From NCBI GenBank assembly GCA_913061145.1, contig CAJXUQ010000011.1, positions 50,032 through 114,031 of the forward strand: 64,000 nucleotides of DNA, read 5' to 3'. The notes under the pieces are model-generated. The model was given only the letters and a program-made list of their open reading frames with translations, was not told the DNA's origin and did no database searches. The stretch's first letter is position 1. Each line of letters opens with the position of its first letter. The position numbers and the translations under genes were made by a program. Source of the stretch: an uncultured Haliea sp. GTDB taxonomy: Bacteria; Pseudomonadota; Gammaproteobacteria; Pseudomonadales; Halieaceae. Shown here in pieces: positions 27,710-35,543 of the stretch.

Positions 27710-28143
27710 CAGGTGCCGCTCCAGTTGCGCTGCATTTCGTAGTAGAGGAAAGAGGCGGTCCAGGTGATCAGCACCAGGCCGGTCAGTGATTCGATGCCGA
27801 TCAGGTAGCGCAGGTTGCCCTCCGGGAAAATATCGCCGAAACCCAGTGTGGTGAACACCGTGAACGAGAAGTAGATGCAATCCAGCAGGGAGCCGTCGAA
27901 ATACTCACCGTGCAGTTCGCCCCAGCCCGGCGTGGTGATCATCAGGTAGTAGGCAACGCCAAATACCCACACCTCGATGGAGTGCGCCACCATGGCACCG
28001 GCGACCCCGACAACGATACGTGCCCGGTGCACAATACCGAGGCGCGGCAGCAGGCGCGTCATCCAGTGCAGGAATTCGTAGTGGATCGCCACGGTGAGCA
28101 TGACGATGAGCATGTTGATGGCGACGAGAGCGAACAAACGCAT
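27709..28143 (-). CDS. two-transmembrane potassium channel family protein
   Basis: A 144-residue ion-channel core without a regulatory domain. It contains hydrophobic helices at about 5-25, 42-65 and 110-135, and a pore loop with the filter TTLGFGD preceded by YFSFTVF. This is the Ion_trans_2 layout (KcsA-like), with GFGD instead of GYGD. The stop overlaps the acetyltransferase start by one base. Its promoter region is short: the kshA-like terminator lies 31 bases upstream of the ATG on the same strand. Confidence 0.85.
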   Translation of the reverse strand: MRLFALVAINMLIVMLTVAIHYEFLHWMTRLLPRLGIVHRARIVVGVAGAMVAHSIEVWVFGVAYYLMITTPGWGELHGEYFDGSLLDCIYFSFTVFTTLGFGDIFPEGNLRYLIGIESLTGLVLITWTASFLYYEMQRNWSGT

Positions 28144-28173
28144 TGCTCCACACGAATTTGCGCCAGTTTAACG

Positions 28174-28208
28174 AAAAAAGCGCCGGAGCGCGCGAGGCAC
28201 TCCGGCGC
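28174..28208 (-). terminator. rho-independent terminator behind the KshA-like gene
   Basis: A perfect 9-bp stem GCGCCGGAG/CTCCGGCGC (28180-28188 with 28200-28208), loop of 11 bases, followed on the minus strand by six T residues (A-run 28174-28179). It lies 15 bases after the stop of the Rieske oxygenase gene and ends the leftward hsaA/kshA-like transcripts ahead of the channel gene. Confidence 0.85.
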
Positions 28209-28222
28209 CTGAATGGCGCGGG

Positions 28223-29314
28223 TTACTGCCGCTGGGCAGCCAGCACTTCGTCCACTGTCGGACCGTCGACCGTGACATGCTCGCGTGCCTTCACCTGGTC
28301 GGGGCGAATATCGGCGACGTTGGTCATGAACTGGCTATACCACTTGCGCACCATGTGGATGGGGCCGTCGCCGTCGCACATCAGCGGGTTGTCGATGATG
28401 CACTTGTTGTTCCAGATCGCCACATCCTGGTGGAAAGACTCGATGTTCTTCTCCGTGTACTCATCCAGCATTTTCTGGTTTTCCTCGGGACTCATGCTCG
28501 GGTCCTTGCGCATCATCACCCCAAAATTGATGATGAAATTGCCCATGTCCACCGGTATGTGGCTGACCAGCAGGTGCACCGTCATCGGGTGACCGTCCAT
28601 GCTGCCGGTCATCGTGGTGGTCATGTAGGCGGGGCCCTCATATTTGGCGACGCTGGTGATCAGACCGCCCTCACCTTCGGTCAGGATCTGATGACCACCC
28701 ACCATGTATTGCACGAACTTGTGACCCTCCATGGTGTTGCGGAAGGATTTCACCGTCGAGTAGTGGATCGGCCCGAAGTGCGCCATGTCCGCCATATTGT
28801 CTACCAGCTCGCGGCCGAGTGACTGGATCGGAACTTCGCGCATCTCCCAGTCTGTCCACTCACCCGAGTACCAGTCCGCCAGTTCCTCGGGCTCCTGCCC
28901 CGGAATGGGCGCGTTGTTTTCCGGGTCCTGCCACACCAGCACCAGACCGTTGCGCTCCAGCACAGGCCAGGACTTGATCACCGCCTTGTCGGGAATTTTC
29001 TTTGCGTAGGGAATGTCGTCACACACGCCGTCTGCGCCCCAGCTCCACAGGTGGAAGGGGCAGACCACGGAATTGCCACAGACCTTGCCGCCGCTGAGGT
29101 CGCCGCCCATGTGCGGGCAGTAGGCGTCGAGGATGTGCACGGCGCCGTCCTCTTCACCGCGGTAGGCAACCAGCTTGGTGCCGAACACTTCCAGCATGCG
29201 CGGTGTGGTGGTAACGCTGGCTGCGTTGCCGATGACGTACCAGCCGCGGGCATAGCGCTCGGGGCGCGGTTCGGCCTTGATCACATAGGGTTCGATTTTT
29301 TGTTGAACAGTCAT
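28223..29314 (-). CDS. Rieske non-haem iron oxygenase, KshA-like (3-ketosteroid 9-alpha-hydroxylase type)
   Basis: Oxygenase component of a two-component Rieske hydroxylase, 363 residues. The N-terminal Rieske domain has CPH (66-68) and CPFH (85-88). The catalytic iron site is N-x2-D-x2-H-x4-H in NMADMAHFGPIH (173-184), with the third ligand Asp297 in HQDVAIW. The stretch DVAIWNNKCIIDNPLMC followed by RKWYSQF closely follows KshA, the enzyme that hydroxylates C9 of 3-ketosteroids and opens ring B. A GGAGAG site precedes ATG 29314. The KshB-type reductase is not in the window. The next gene upstream is HsaA-like, another steroid-ring enzyme, which strengthens the assignment. Confidence 0.82.
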   Translation of the reverse strand: MTVQQKIEPYVIKAEPRPERYARGWYVIGNAASVTTTPRMLEVFGTKLVAYRGEEDGAVHILDAYCPHMGGDLSGGKVCGNSVVCPFHLWSWGADGVCDDIPYAKKIPDKAVIKSWPVLERNGLVLVWQDPENNAPIPGQEPEELADWYSGEWTDWEMREVPIQSLGRELVDNMADMAHFGPIHYSTVKSFRNTMEGHKFVQYMVGGHQILTEGEGGLITSVAKYEGPAYMTTTMTGSMDGHPMTVHLLVSHIPVDMGNFIINFGVMMRKDPSMSPEENQKMLDEYTEKNIESFHQDVAIWNNKCIIDNPLMCDGDGPIHMVRKWYSQFMTNVADIRPDQVKAREHVTVDGPTVDEVLAAQRQ

Positions 29315-29355
29315 GGGTCTCTCCGGTGCAGTGCGCTGCTCGTTATGGTGTTGTA

Positions 29356-30543
29356 TTAAAGGAAAAAGTCTGTATTCGGCTGGCCCATCAGGTTGCCACC
29401 AAGGTTGCGGCCGAACTTGAACGGGTTGTTGGCCACGTGCGTGCGGCCGGCGTTGATATCCAGCCAGGCCCGGTTCAGTGGATGGCCGCGGTGGATACCC
29501 TGCGCGCCGCAGGCAATGAACATGGCGTTGATTGCATCCGCGCACTTGGCGCCTACCCGCGAGGCGTCGAAACGCATCTTGATGCGCTCTTCAATGGGCA
29601 GCGAGCGGCCTTCCCGCGCGGCGTCCAGCATCTTGTCGAAGTTGCGGAACATGATGGTCTCGCACTCGTCGACGGTGGCAATGGCATTCGCGAGCGCCAT
29701 TTGCGCATCGGGGTCCGTGGCGATCTTGTTGCCGTCGTTCAGGCCCACGCGCTCGCGGTTCACCTGCACGTAGCTGTCGGTGACGCCGCGCAGGGCGCCA
29801 ATGGCCGAGCTGCACACGGCGCGCACGAAGATCTGGCCGAAAGGCAGGCGGAAGATCGGATGCGTATTCACCGCGTTGCCGGGGCTGTTGCACTCGTAGC
29901 CGTGAATGGAGCGGTGGGTGCGGTATTCGGGGACGAAGGCGTCCTTCACCACAATATCGTGGCTGCCGGTGCCTTCCAGACCGCTCACGTCCCAGTTATC
30001 CACGATCTGGTAGTCACTGCGTGGCACCAGGAAGGTGCGGTAGTCCGGCGCCTCGCCGGCGTTTTCCGGCGGCACCATGGCGCCCAGGAAGGCCCAGCCA
30101 CAGTGCTTGGACCCCGAGGAAAAACCCCAGTGACCGCTCAGCCTGTAGCCGCCGTCGACGCGGGTCACCTTGCCGACCGGCATATAGGAGGACGAGATCA
30201 GCACGCTGGTGTCTTCACCCCACACGTCCTGCTGGGCGCGTTCGTCGAACAGCGCCAACTGCCAGTTGTGGATGGCCACGACACCCAGCACCCAGGCTGT
30301 GGACATGCAGCCCTCGGCAAGGGTCATCTGCACGCGAAAGAACACCTCCGGTTCCATTTCGTAGCCGCCAAAGCGTGCGGGCTGCATGATGCGGAAGAAA
30401 CCCGCTTCCTGCATCTCGCGTACTGTGGCTTCGGGCAGGTGGCCCAGGCTCGCGGCTTCGGTCTGGCGCTCGCGCAGGGCCGGTACCATTTTGCGCGCGC
30501 TGGCGTAGAGGCGGTCGATGTCATTCATTTGTTGTGCGGTCAT
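29356..30543 (-). CDS. flavin-dependent monooxygenase of the acyl-CoA dehydrogenase fold, HsaA-like
   Basis: A 395-residue protein of the acyl-CoA-dehydrogenase superfamily, group D flavin monooxygenase. The length and the segments EAGFFRIMQPARFGGYEMEP, CMSTAWVLGVVAIHNWQLALF, GYRLSGHWGFSSGSKHCGW and ACGAQGIHRGHPLNRAWLDI resemble HsaA, which hydroxylates 3-HSA, the ring-opened product of KshA in aerobic steroid degradation. The HsaB flavin reductase is not visible. It is 41 bases upstream of the KshA-like gene on the same strand, with GGAGAAT before the ATG. Related phenol- or indole-type flavin monooxygenases cannot be excluded. Confidence 0.8.
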   Translation of the reverse strand: MTAQQMNDIDRLYASARKMVPALRERQTEAASLGHLPEATVREMQEAGFFRIMQPARFGGYEMEPEVFFRVQMTLAEGCMSTAWVLGVVAIHNWQLALFDERAQQDVWGEDTSVLISSSYMPVGKVTRVDGGYRLSGHWGFSSGSKHCGWAFLGAMVPPENAGEAPDYRTFLVPRSDYQIVDNWDVSGLEGTGSHDIVVKDAFVPEYRTHRSIHGYECNSPGNAVNTHPIFRLPFGQIFVRAVCSSAIGALRGVTDSYVQVNRERVGLNDGNKIATDPDAQMALANAIATVDECETIMFRNFDKMLDAAREGRSLPIEERIKMRFDASRVGAKCADAINAMFIACGAQGIHRGHPLNRAWLDINAGRTHVANNPFKFGRNLGGNLMGQPNTDFFL

Positions 30544-30648
30544 GGTTATTCTCCGGTTCCGGATGATCTTTGATACCGACTATCCCCCTCCCAAGGCAAG
30601 CCGCTCATACCTCATCTGCGGTATAACCGGGGGTGAAAAGCGCAGAGC

Positions 30649-30662
30649 TTGATCCACATCAA
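30649..30662. promoter_or_regulatory. perfect FNR/Anr-type box
   Basis: TTGATCCACATCAA matches the FNR consensus TTGAT-N4-ATCAA at all ten positions. It lies in the divergent spacer between the HsaA-like gene (ATG at 30543, minus) and the DUF4124 gene (ATG 30721, plus). On the minus strand TATACC (30620-30625) would place a start near 30613, about 42 bases from the box centre, the geometry of an FNR class II activated promoter. On the plus strand TATACT (30709-30714) would put it near -62 to -65. Confidence 0.65.
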
Positions 30663-30720
30663 GAGAATCCGGCCGGGTAACCACAGCGCCCTGATCTGTC
30701 AACTGATCTATACTGAGCGC

Positions 30721-31227
30721 ATGCTTCAGCCAGTAATTATTGCAAGCGCCATCGCCCTGTTCCTCGCAGGGGAGTTCGCCCTGGGCGCCGACACCACGGT
30801 CTACCGTTCCGAGGGGCCCAACGGCACGGTGCAGTTTTCCGATACGCCGCCGGCGCAGGGCACCGGCACCGAAGTGTTGCGGATACGCGCACCCGAGGCG
30901 GGCGATCCGGCCGCCGCCGAGCGGCAGCTGAAAGCGATGCGTTACAGCACCGACCGGCTGGCGGAAAGTCGCCGCGAACGCGAGCTTGAACGCGAGGTGG
31001 CAAGGCTGCGGGCGCAGGTCGAGGCCCGCCCTCCTGCCCGGCAATCGGAGCCAGAGACGACCGTCCACTACGTGCCGGTGTATGTGCCCCCCGTGGTCAT
31101 TCCCTGGCATCCGGGCCATCGGCCGCACCCGCCGCAGCGCCCCGGCCTGCGCCCACCGTTACAACAGCCGGGTATTGTTCCCGGGCCCAACAGCCAGTTG
31201 ATGCGCCCCATCGTCTCCGGCCGCTGA
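30721..31227 (+). CDS. DUF4124 domain exported protein
   Basis: A 168-residue secreted protein of unknown function. The signal peptide (LQPVIIASAIALFLAGEFALGA) is followed by the DUF4124 signature TVYRSEGPNGTVQFSDTPP, then a charged helix rich in Arg/Glu (about 75-110) and a Pro/His-rich tail. The ATG at 30721 gives the signal peptide; the frame is open from 30649. It is divergent from the HsaA-like gene, and an FNR-type box lies 58 bases upstream. DUF4124 proteins are thought to be envelope proteins; no function is established. Confidence 0.78.
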   Translation: MLQPVIIASAIALFLAGEFALGADTTVYRSEGPNGTVQFSDTPPAQGTGTEVLRIRAPEAGDPAAAERQLKAMRYSTDRLAESRRERELEREVARLRAQVEARPPARQSEPETTVHYVPVYVPPVVIPWHPGHRPHPPQRPGLRPPLQQPGIVPGPNSQLMRPIVSGR

Positions 31228-31298
31228 AACCGGTTTGGGTGTTGCGCCGGCGTTGGTACAGTGTCTGCCCTGGTAGTGGTCGCCCGAGGAGCAACGCC

Positions 31299-32312
31299 GT
31301 GGAACTGGTGATGATTTTTGATATGCGCACGCCGGACTTTGGCGTGGGCAGGGCAGCGGCCTATGCCGCGGCGCTCGACATGGCCGAGTGGGCTGATGGT
31401 GTCGGCTTCGACGTGCTGGGCCTCGGTGAGCATCACTGCGCCGAGGACGGCTATAACCCCTCGCCATTGGTGTTGGCCGCGGCGATGGCGGGGCGTACCC
31501 GGCAGGTGGCGTTGCGCACCGCCGTACTGCTTGCCCCGCTGTACGACCCGGTGCGCCTGGCGGAGGACCTCGCCGTGGCCCAGCTCGCCAGCGCCGGGCG
31601 CATGCAGCTGGGTCTGGGGTTTGGCTACCGGCCGGTGGAGTTCGCCATGTACGGTCGGCGGGTGGAGGACCGCTTCGCACTGACCTGCAACACGGCGCGG
31701 CTGTTGAAAACGGCCTGGACCGGCGCACCCTTCAACCACGAGGGGCGCCCCTGCCTGGTGTCGCCGGTGCCGGATAAACCGGTGCCCATCCTGCTCGGTG
31801 GCATGGCGCCGAAGGTGGCGCGCATAGCCGCCGAAATTGCCGATGGGTTTCTGGTGCCGCTGTTTCCGCCCAAGGTGTGGCAACCCTACCGTGACGCCTG
31901 CCTGCGTCTGGGCAAGCCGGATCCCGGCCCCTATCCGCGGCAGGGCCCCACCTTTCTCTGGGTGTCGGAAGACCCTGAGGCGGACTGGCAGTGGATTGCG
32001 CCGCATATCCTGCACGTGCTGGATTCCTATTCGCGCTGGACCGCGGAGGCCTACGGCACACCCCAGGGCCCCTATGCGGGCGGCATGACGGCGGAGACAG
32101 TGCGCGAGAGCGGTGCCTACCAGGTGTTGCGGCCGGAAGCGGTAGTGGCCCTGGCCCGGGAGCTGGGCGAACACAGCTCACTGTACCTGCCCCCCCTGTT
32201 CGGGGGTATCGACCCCACCCGCGGTTGGGCCATGCTGCAGTTCTTCGAGCAGCAGGTGTTGCCTCATCTCCCGCGCACGGGTACCAAGCCACTCTGGGGA
32301 ATGCAGGCCTAG
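31299..32312 (+). CDS. LLM class flavin-dependent oxidoreductase
   Basis: A 337-residue TIM-barrel flavoprotein of the luciferase-like family, which uses FMN or F420. Features: MIFDMRTPDFG at the N-terminus, WADGVGFDVLGLGEHHCAEDGYNPSPLVLAAAMAG with the EHH near residue 44-46, LAEDLAVAQLASAGRMQLGLGFGY, and PILLGGMAPKVARIAAEIADGFL. The start is GTG 31299 with GAGGA 8 bases upstream. It stands alone between the DUF4124 gene and a convergent membrane-protein gene. Substrate and cofactor choice cannot be decided from the sequence. Confidence 0.85.
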   Translation: MELVMIFDMRTPDFGVGRAAAYAAALDMAEWADGVGFDVLGLGEHHCAEDGYNPSPLVLAAAMAGRTRQVALRTAVLLAPLYDPVRLAEDLAVAQLASAGRMQLGLGFGYRPVEFAMYGRRVEDRFALTCNTARLLKTAWTGAPFNHEGRPCLVSPVPDKPVPILLGGMAPKVARIAAEIADGFLVPLFPPKVWQPYRDACLRLGKPDPGPYPRQGPTFLWVSEDPEADWQWIAPHILHVLDSYSRWTAEAYGTPQGPYAGGMTAETVRESGAYQVLRPEAVVALARELGEHSSLYLPPLFGGIDPTRGWAMLQFFEQQVLPHLPRTGTKPLWGMQA

Positions 32313-32329
32313 CCCCCGAGGGCGCGCGC

Positions 32330-32788
32330 TCAGGCGAGCCGACGCACGACCTGCTCGACGAGCTCCTCTGCCGCTACCATGGCGATAATCACCGCCAGGA
32401 ATGCCACAACGCCGTGCAGTGGGCCGGTAAACCGCAAGGCATCACCGAAGGCGAGGTCGATCGCCCAGAGCATGACGAACTTGGAGGCAAACAAAACCAG
32501 CCAGGTGGAAAAGAAACGCAGGAACTGCCAGGACAAACCCCGGCGCCCGGAGAACCAGGCTGCTATACGGTGCTCGATCACGAGGGTGCCCTGCAGCAGC
32601 AACTGCAGCAGCAGTGCGGCGGCGAGGGTAACGCTGAAGGAGGAAATCTGCACGTGCTGCCAGTATTCTGCGCACAGATTCAGTACCACCAGGTCGATCA
32701 GAATGGACACCAGGTAGCGGACGAAAACCCGTTGCCGCGTACTGGGAGGCGCGTAGGCTTCGCGGGTGACGTGGTGGTGAAGTTTCAT
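32330..32788 (-). CDS. hypothetical four-helix membrane protein
   Basis: A 152-residue protein that I do not recognise. It has four hydrophobic segments: RYLVSILIDLVVLNLCAEYW, SVTLAAALLLQLLLQGTLVI, RFFSTWLVLFASKFVMLWAIDL and GVVAFLAVIIAMVAAEELVEQV. A His-rich start (KLHHHVTREA) and a basic loop RIAAWFSGRRGLSWQF lie on the cytoplasmic side. It is convergent with the LLM gene (18 bases) and divergent from the ChaC-like gene. The coding assignment rests on consistent hydrophobic periodicity and codon use. Confidence 0.7.
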   Translation of the reverse strand: MKLHHHVTREAYAPPSTRQRVFVRYLVSILIDLVVLNLCAEYWQHVQISSFSVTLAAALLLQLLLQGTLVIEHRIAAWFSGRRGLSWQFLRFFSTWLVLFASKFVMLWAIDLAFGDALRFTGPLHGVVAFLAVIIAMVAAEELVEQVVRRLA

Positions 32789-32907
32789 CGCGGTGCTTTA
32801 TCCTTGGTGGCCGGTGGAGCCGTCGCCGACGTGTGGCCGGTGTGGACGGTTCAACAAGTTTTCGGCGCGCAGTATACCGCAGCGCACAGGGGAGGTCGCC
32901 GCGCACC

Positions 32908-33483
32908 ATGTCGACACTGACGGATGCTGACACCATCGCTCGAAACCGCGCCATGCGCTACTTCGCCAGTCACGAGCGCCTGTGGCTGTTCGGCTACGGC
33001 TCGCTGATCTACAAAGTGGACTTTCCGTTTCTACAGCGGCGCCCCGCTATTATTCGCGGGTGGGCGCGCCGTTTCTGGCAGGGCTCACACGACCATCGCG
33101 GTACGCCCGCGGCACCGGGCCGCGTGGTCACCCTGGTGGAAAGCGCCGGTGCGGTTTGCCAGGGCATGGCGTTTGAGATTACCCCGGCCGTTTTCGAACA
33201 CCTGGACCATCGGGAAAAGAATGGCTACCTGAGGGTGGTGGTGGATGCGGAATTCGAGGGTGGCGCGCGTGAAGAGGCCCTGGTGTATATCGCAGGGCCG
33301 GACAACCCCGCCTACCTGGGGCCCGCGAGTGAGGCGGAAATCGCTGCGCAGATCGACCGCGCCGTGGGCCCGAGTGGTCCCAATCGCGATTACCTGTTGC
33401 ATCTCGCTGACGCACTGCGGGATTTGGGGGCGGAGGATGCCCATGTATTTGGTCTGGAGCGCGCAGTGCGCAAGCAGGAGTGA
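32908..33483 (+). CDS. glutathione-specific gamma-glutamylcyclotransferase (ChaC-like)
   Basis: Cyclises the gamma-glutamyl group of glutathione to 5-oxoproline, releasing Cys-Gly. The 191-residue protein from ATG 32908 has the substrate loop LFGYGSLIYK (28-36), and the catalytic Glu103 in HLDHREKNGYLR, matching the ChaC YLDxREKxGY motif. GGGAGGT precedes the ATG. Its stop overlaps the GTG/ATG region of tpm, so the two are co-translated. The presence of a hydantoinase/oxoprolinase-family gene elsewhere in the window is a separate locus and not evidence of one pathway. Confidence 0.87.
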   Translation: MSTLTDADTIARNRAMRYFASHERLWLFGYGSLIYKVDFPFLQRRPAIIRGWARRFWQGSHDHRGTPAAPGRVVTLVESAGAVCQGMAFEITPAVFEHLDHREKNGYLRVVVDAEFEGGAREEALVYIAGPDNPAYLGPASEAEIAAQIDRAVGPSGPNRDYLLHLADALRDLGAEDAHVFGLERAVRKQE

Positions 33484-33485
33484 GC

Positions 33486-34118
33486 ATGGAACCTGAATTC
33501 TGGCACCAGCGCTGGCAGCACAACGAGATCGGCTTTCACGCTGCCGAGGCAAACCCGCTATTGGTGGCCCACTGGGATGCGCTGTCGCTCTCGGCTGGCG
33601 ATCGCGTGTTCGTACCCCTGTGTGGAAAGACACTGGATATCGGCTGGTTGTTGTCACAGGGTTACCGTGTGGCGGGCGCGGAGCTGAGTGAAAAGGCGGT
33701 TCAGGCGTTGTTCGAGGAGTTGGGGCTGACGCCCGAAATCAGCGAAGCCGGCGTACTACGGCGCTATTGCGCCCGTGATGTAGAGATCTTCGTGGGTGAT
33801 GTTTTCCAGCTGACGCGCAGCCTGTTGGGCGCGGTACAGGCAAGCTATGACCGGGCAGCGCTGGTCGCGCTGCCAGCGCCGATGCGGCAACGCTACACCG
33901 GGCATCTGCGCGAGATCACGGCAACCGCACCACAGTTGCTGTTGTGCTTTGACTACGACCAGCGGGCCATGGAGGGGCCGCCGTTCGCGGTGCCCGACGA
34001 CGAGGTGGCGCGGCATTACGCCGCCCATTACGCGCTGCGGAAGCTGGCCAGCGTCGAGGTGGTCGGCGGGCTCAAGGGACAGTGCGCGGCGCGGGAGAAT
34101 GTGTGGTTGCTGGTGTAG
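33486..34118 (+). CDS. tpm: thiopurine S-methyltransferase
   Basis: Bacterial TPMT, a SAM-dependent methyltransferase; bacterial homologues also methylate selenium and tellurium oxyanions. The 210-residue protein begins EPEFWHQRWQHNEIGFH and continues VFVPLCGKTLDIGWLLSQGYRVAGAELSEKAVQ, the TPMT signature, then YDRAALVALPAPMRQRYTGHL. The ATG is at 33486; the stop of the ChaC-like gene (33481-33483) is 2 bases upstream, so the genes are coupled. Followed by a 210-base spacer with nothing recognisable except the ribosome site of the next gene. Confidence 0.92.
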   Translation: MEPEFWHQRWQHNEIGFHAAEANPLLVAHWDALSLSAGDRVFVPLCGKTLDIGWLLSQGYRVAGAELSEKAVQALFEELGLTPEISEAGVLRRYCARDVEIFVGDVFQLTRSLLGAVQASYDRAALVALPAPMRQRYTGHLREITATAPQLLLCFDYDQRAMEGPPFAVPDDEVARHYAAHYALRKLASVEVVGGLKGQCAARENVWLLV

Positions 34119-34328
34119 GGGGTGCGTGGGGTGACGGCCCTGATCTCTCTCAGCCTCTTGGGCTATGAACGGAGGACGACGCACCCGTTTGCGACTCGAA
34201 GAAAACGCAGCGCAATTGCAGTGTGTAGACGGCGTTCCAGTGATGGCCATTGCCTTTTTCTCCAGCGGCGTTGAACCAAAAGCCAGCTCACCCGTATCCA
34301 CCTACACGCACACGTGAGGAGAAAGGTG

Positions 34329-34505
34329 ATGCTGGGTTTATTCAAGAGCCCCGAAGAGAGGCAGCTCAAGAAACTGCAAAAAGCGTATCAATCGAAGGTG
34401 GGCGAGGCCATGCAGGCACAGCGTAATGGCAACATACGACTGTATTCCGTGTTGCCGGAAGAGGCAGACAAGCTCTACCGGCAGATAACCGATATCAAGC
34501 GTTGA
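34329..34505 (+). CDS. small DUF6435-type protein
   Basis: A 58-residue cytoplasmic protein: MLGLFKSPEERQLKKLQKAYQ, then a helical stretch ending in DKLYRQITDIKR. The short LGLF-K start with KLQKAYQ-like helix and AMQAQRNGNI segment matches the small DUF6435/Lacal_2735 family as I recall it; function unknown. GAGGAGAAAGG directly precedes ATG 34329, which supports this start over the open frame at 34314. It is likely a single-gene unit between tpm and ridA. Confidence 0.72.
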   Translation: MLGLFKSPEERQLKKLQKAYQSKVGEAMQAQRNGNIRLYSVLPEEADKLYRQITDIKR

Positions 34506-34533
34506 TGCATGTCCCTTGAGCGGAGCGCAGGCC

Positions 34534-34962
34534 ATGACTGACGACAATCCAGTTTGCGCCCGGCAGATCGCCACTCAACCCGACCCGCTGGCGCCCTACC
34601 GCCTTTCCCAAGCCTTCCACGTGGGGAACCTGGTGATCACCTCCGGACAGGCTGCTATCAACAGCCATGGGGAGCTGGTTGGGGTGGGCGATTTTGCTGC
34701 ACAGGCGCAGCAGGTGTTTCGCAACCTTGCCGATGTGCTGGAAGCCGGGGGCAGTAGCCTGGCGCAGGTGGTGAAAGTCACGATCTACCTGACGGACATG
34801 AGCCATTTTCCCGATGTTGTGGAGCTGCGCAGACAGTACTTCACACCGCCCTACCCCGCAGACACCATTGTGGAGGTGCGTGCCCTGGCACTGCCGGAGC
34901 TGATGATTGAGATTGAGGCGATAGCGATTGTGGGAAGCATCCCTGAGGTCGCCGCAGGCTAG
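34534..34962 (+). CDS. RidA family protein (reactive imine deaminase type)
   Basis: A 142-residue protein of the YjgF/YER057c/UK114 family, which hydrolyses 2-aminoacrylate and other enamines. Characteristic elements: AFHVGNLVITSGQAAIN, QVFRNLADVLEAGGSSLAQVVKVTIYLTDM, and the C-terminal IVEVRALALPELMIEIEAIA with the active-site Arg of VEVRAL. Members of the main RidA group have this Arg. The ATG at 34534 has GGAGCG upstream; a TTG at 34516 is also in frame. Downstream, a 150-base spacer to the tRNA-Phe gene shows nothing recognisable. Confidence 0.88.
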   Translation: MTDDNPVCARQIATQPDPLAPYRLSQAFHVGNLVITSGQAAINSHGELVGVGDFAAQAQQVFRNLADVLEAGGSSLAQVVKVTIYLTDMSHFPDVVELRRQYFTPPYPADTIVEVRALALPELMIEIEAIAIVGSIPEVAAG

Positions 34963-35112
34963 AGCGGGGGCTTGCCGAAAGGAATGTGTGGTGCTGGGCG
35001 GAGCGTTGTGCGCTGTGAGGGCAACTGTCCGGAAGTAATCGGGCCCGTCGCAGTACCGTTGAGCGGGAGGTCGGAGTGTCGCAGGAGAATGCTGGCTGGA
35101 CGGGAGAAGATA

Positions 35113-35188
35113 TGGTGCCCGGAGACAGAATCGAACTGCCGACACGGGGATTTTCAATCCCCTGCTCTACCAACTGAGCTATCCGGGC
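35113..35188 (-). tRNA. tRNA-Phe (anticodon GAA)
   Basis: A 76-base tRNA on the minus strand with encoded 3' CCA (35113-35115). The acceptor stem pairs GCCCGGA with TCCGGGC; the D-arm has AGCTCAGTTGGTAGAGC; the anticodon loop TTGAAAA carries anticodon GAA; the T-arm has the usual GTTCGAT-type sequence (CAGTTCGATTCTG). It is a single tRNA gene, with its own promoter at 35215-35243. No terminator is visible downstream. Confidence 0.97.
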
Positions 35189-35214
35189 GTGTACTGCTAT
35201 AGCGGAGGGTGCGT

Positions 35215-35243
35215 ATTAAAACCGTAGTGGCTACGGGAGTCAA
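35215..35243 (-). promoter_or_regulatory. tRNA-Phe promoter
   Basis: On the minus strand, TTGACT (35238-35243) and TTTAAT (35215-35220) are separated by exactly 17 bases, followed by a GC-rich discriminator typical of stable-RNA promoters. A predicted start lies about 20 bases before the mature tRNA 5' end. The spacer holds a 6-bp inverted repeat CCGTAG/CTACGG (35222-35236), which with the TTTTAAT following could also end the mutY-yggX transcript. Confidence 0.65.
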
Positions 35244-35249
35244 GCAGTC

Positions 35250-35528
35250 TCAGTTTTCCCTGGGCGGTGGTACATAGCCCTCCGCGCGGTCGTGTTCTTC
35301 GCCAGCAAAAAACTTGTCCATCTCTTCCTGCAGGTATTTGCGGGTGGCGGGGTCGATCAGGCTCAGCTGCTTTTCGTTGATCAGCATCGTCTGCTGCGCT
35401 TGCCATTCGCTCCAGGCCTTCTTCGACACATGCTCGAAGATCTCCTGCCCCTTGGGGCCGGGGTAGGGTGGTGCGTCCAGGCCTTCGAGGTCCTGCTGGT
35501 AGCGCTTGCAGAATACGGTTCTGGGCAT
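35250..35528 (-). CDS. yggX: Fe(2+)-trafficking protein / oxidative damage protection protein
   Basis: A small acidic cytoplasmic protein of 92 residues, the usual YggX size. It begins [17 protein letters not shown] with the conserved Cys7, and contains [36 protein letters not shown], nearly invariant in the family. YggX helps protect iron-sulfur proteins and is in the SoxRS regulon in enteric bacteria. It lies 15 bases downstream of mutY on the same strand, the arrangement found in E. coli, which is fitting as MutY is an iron-sulfur protein. Confidence 0.96.
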   Translation of the reverse strand: MPRTVFCKRYQQDLEGLDAPPYPGPKGQEIFEHVSKKAWSEWQAQQTMLINEKQLSLIDPATRKYLQEEMDKFFAGEEHDRAEGYVPPPREN

Positions 35529-35543
35529 GTGCTTGCTCCGCGG

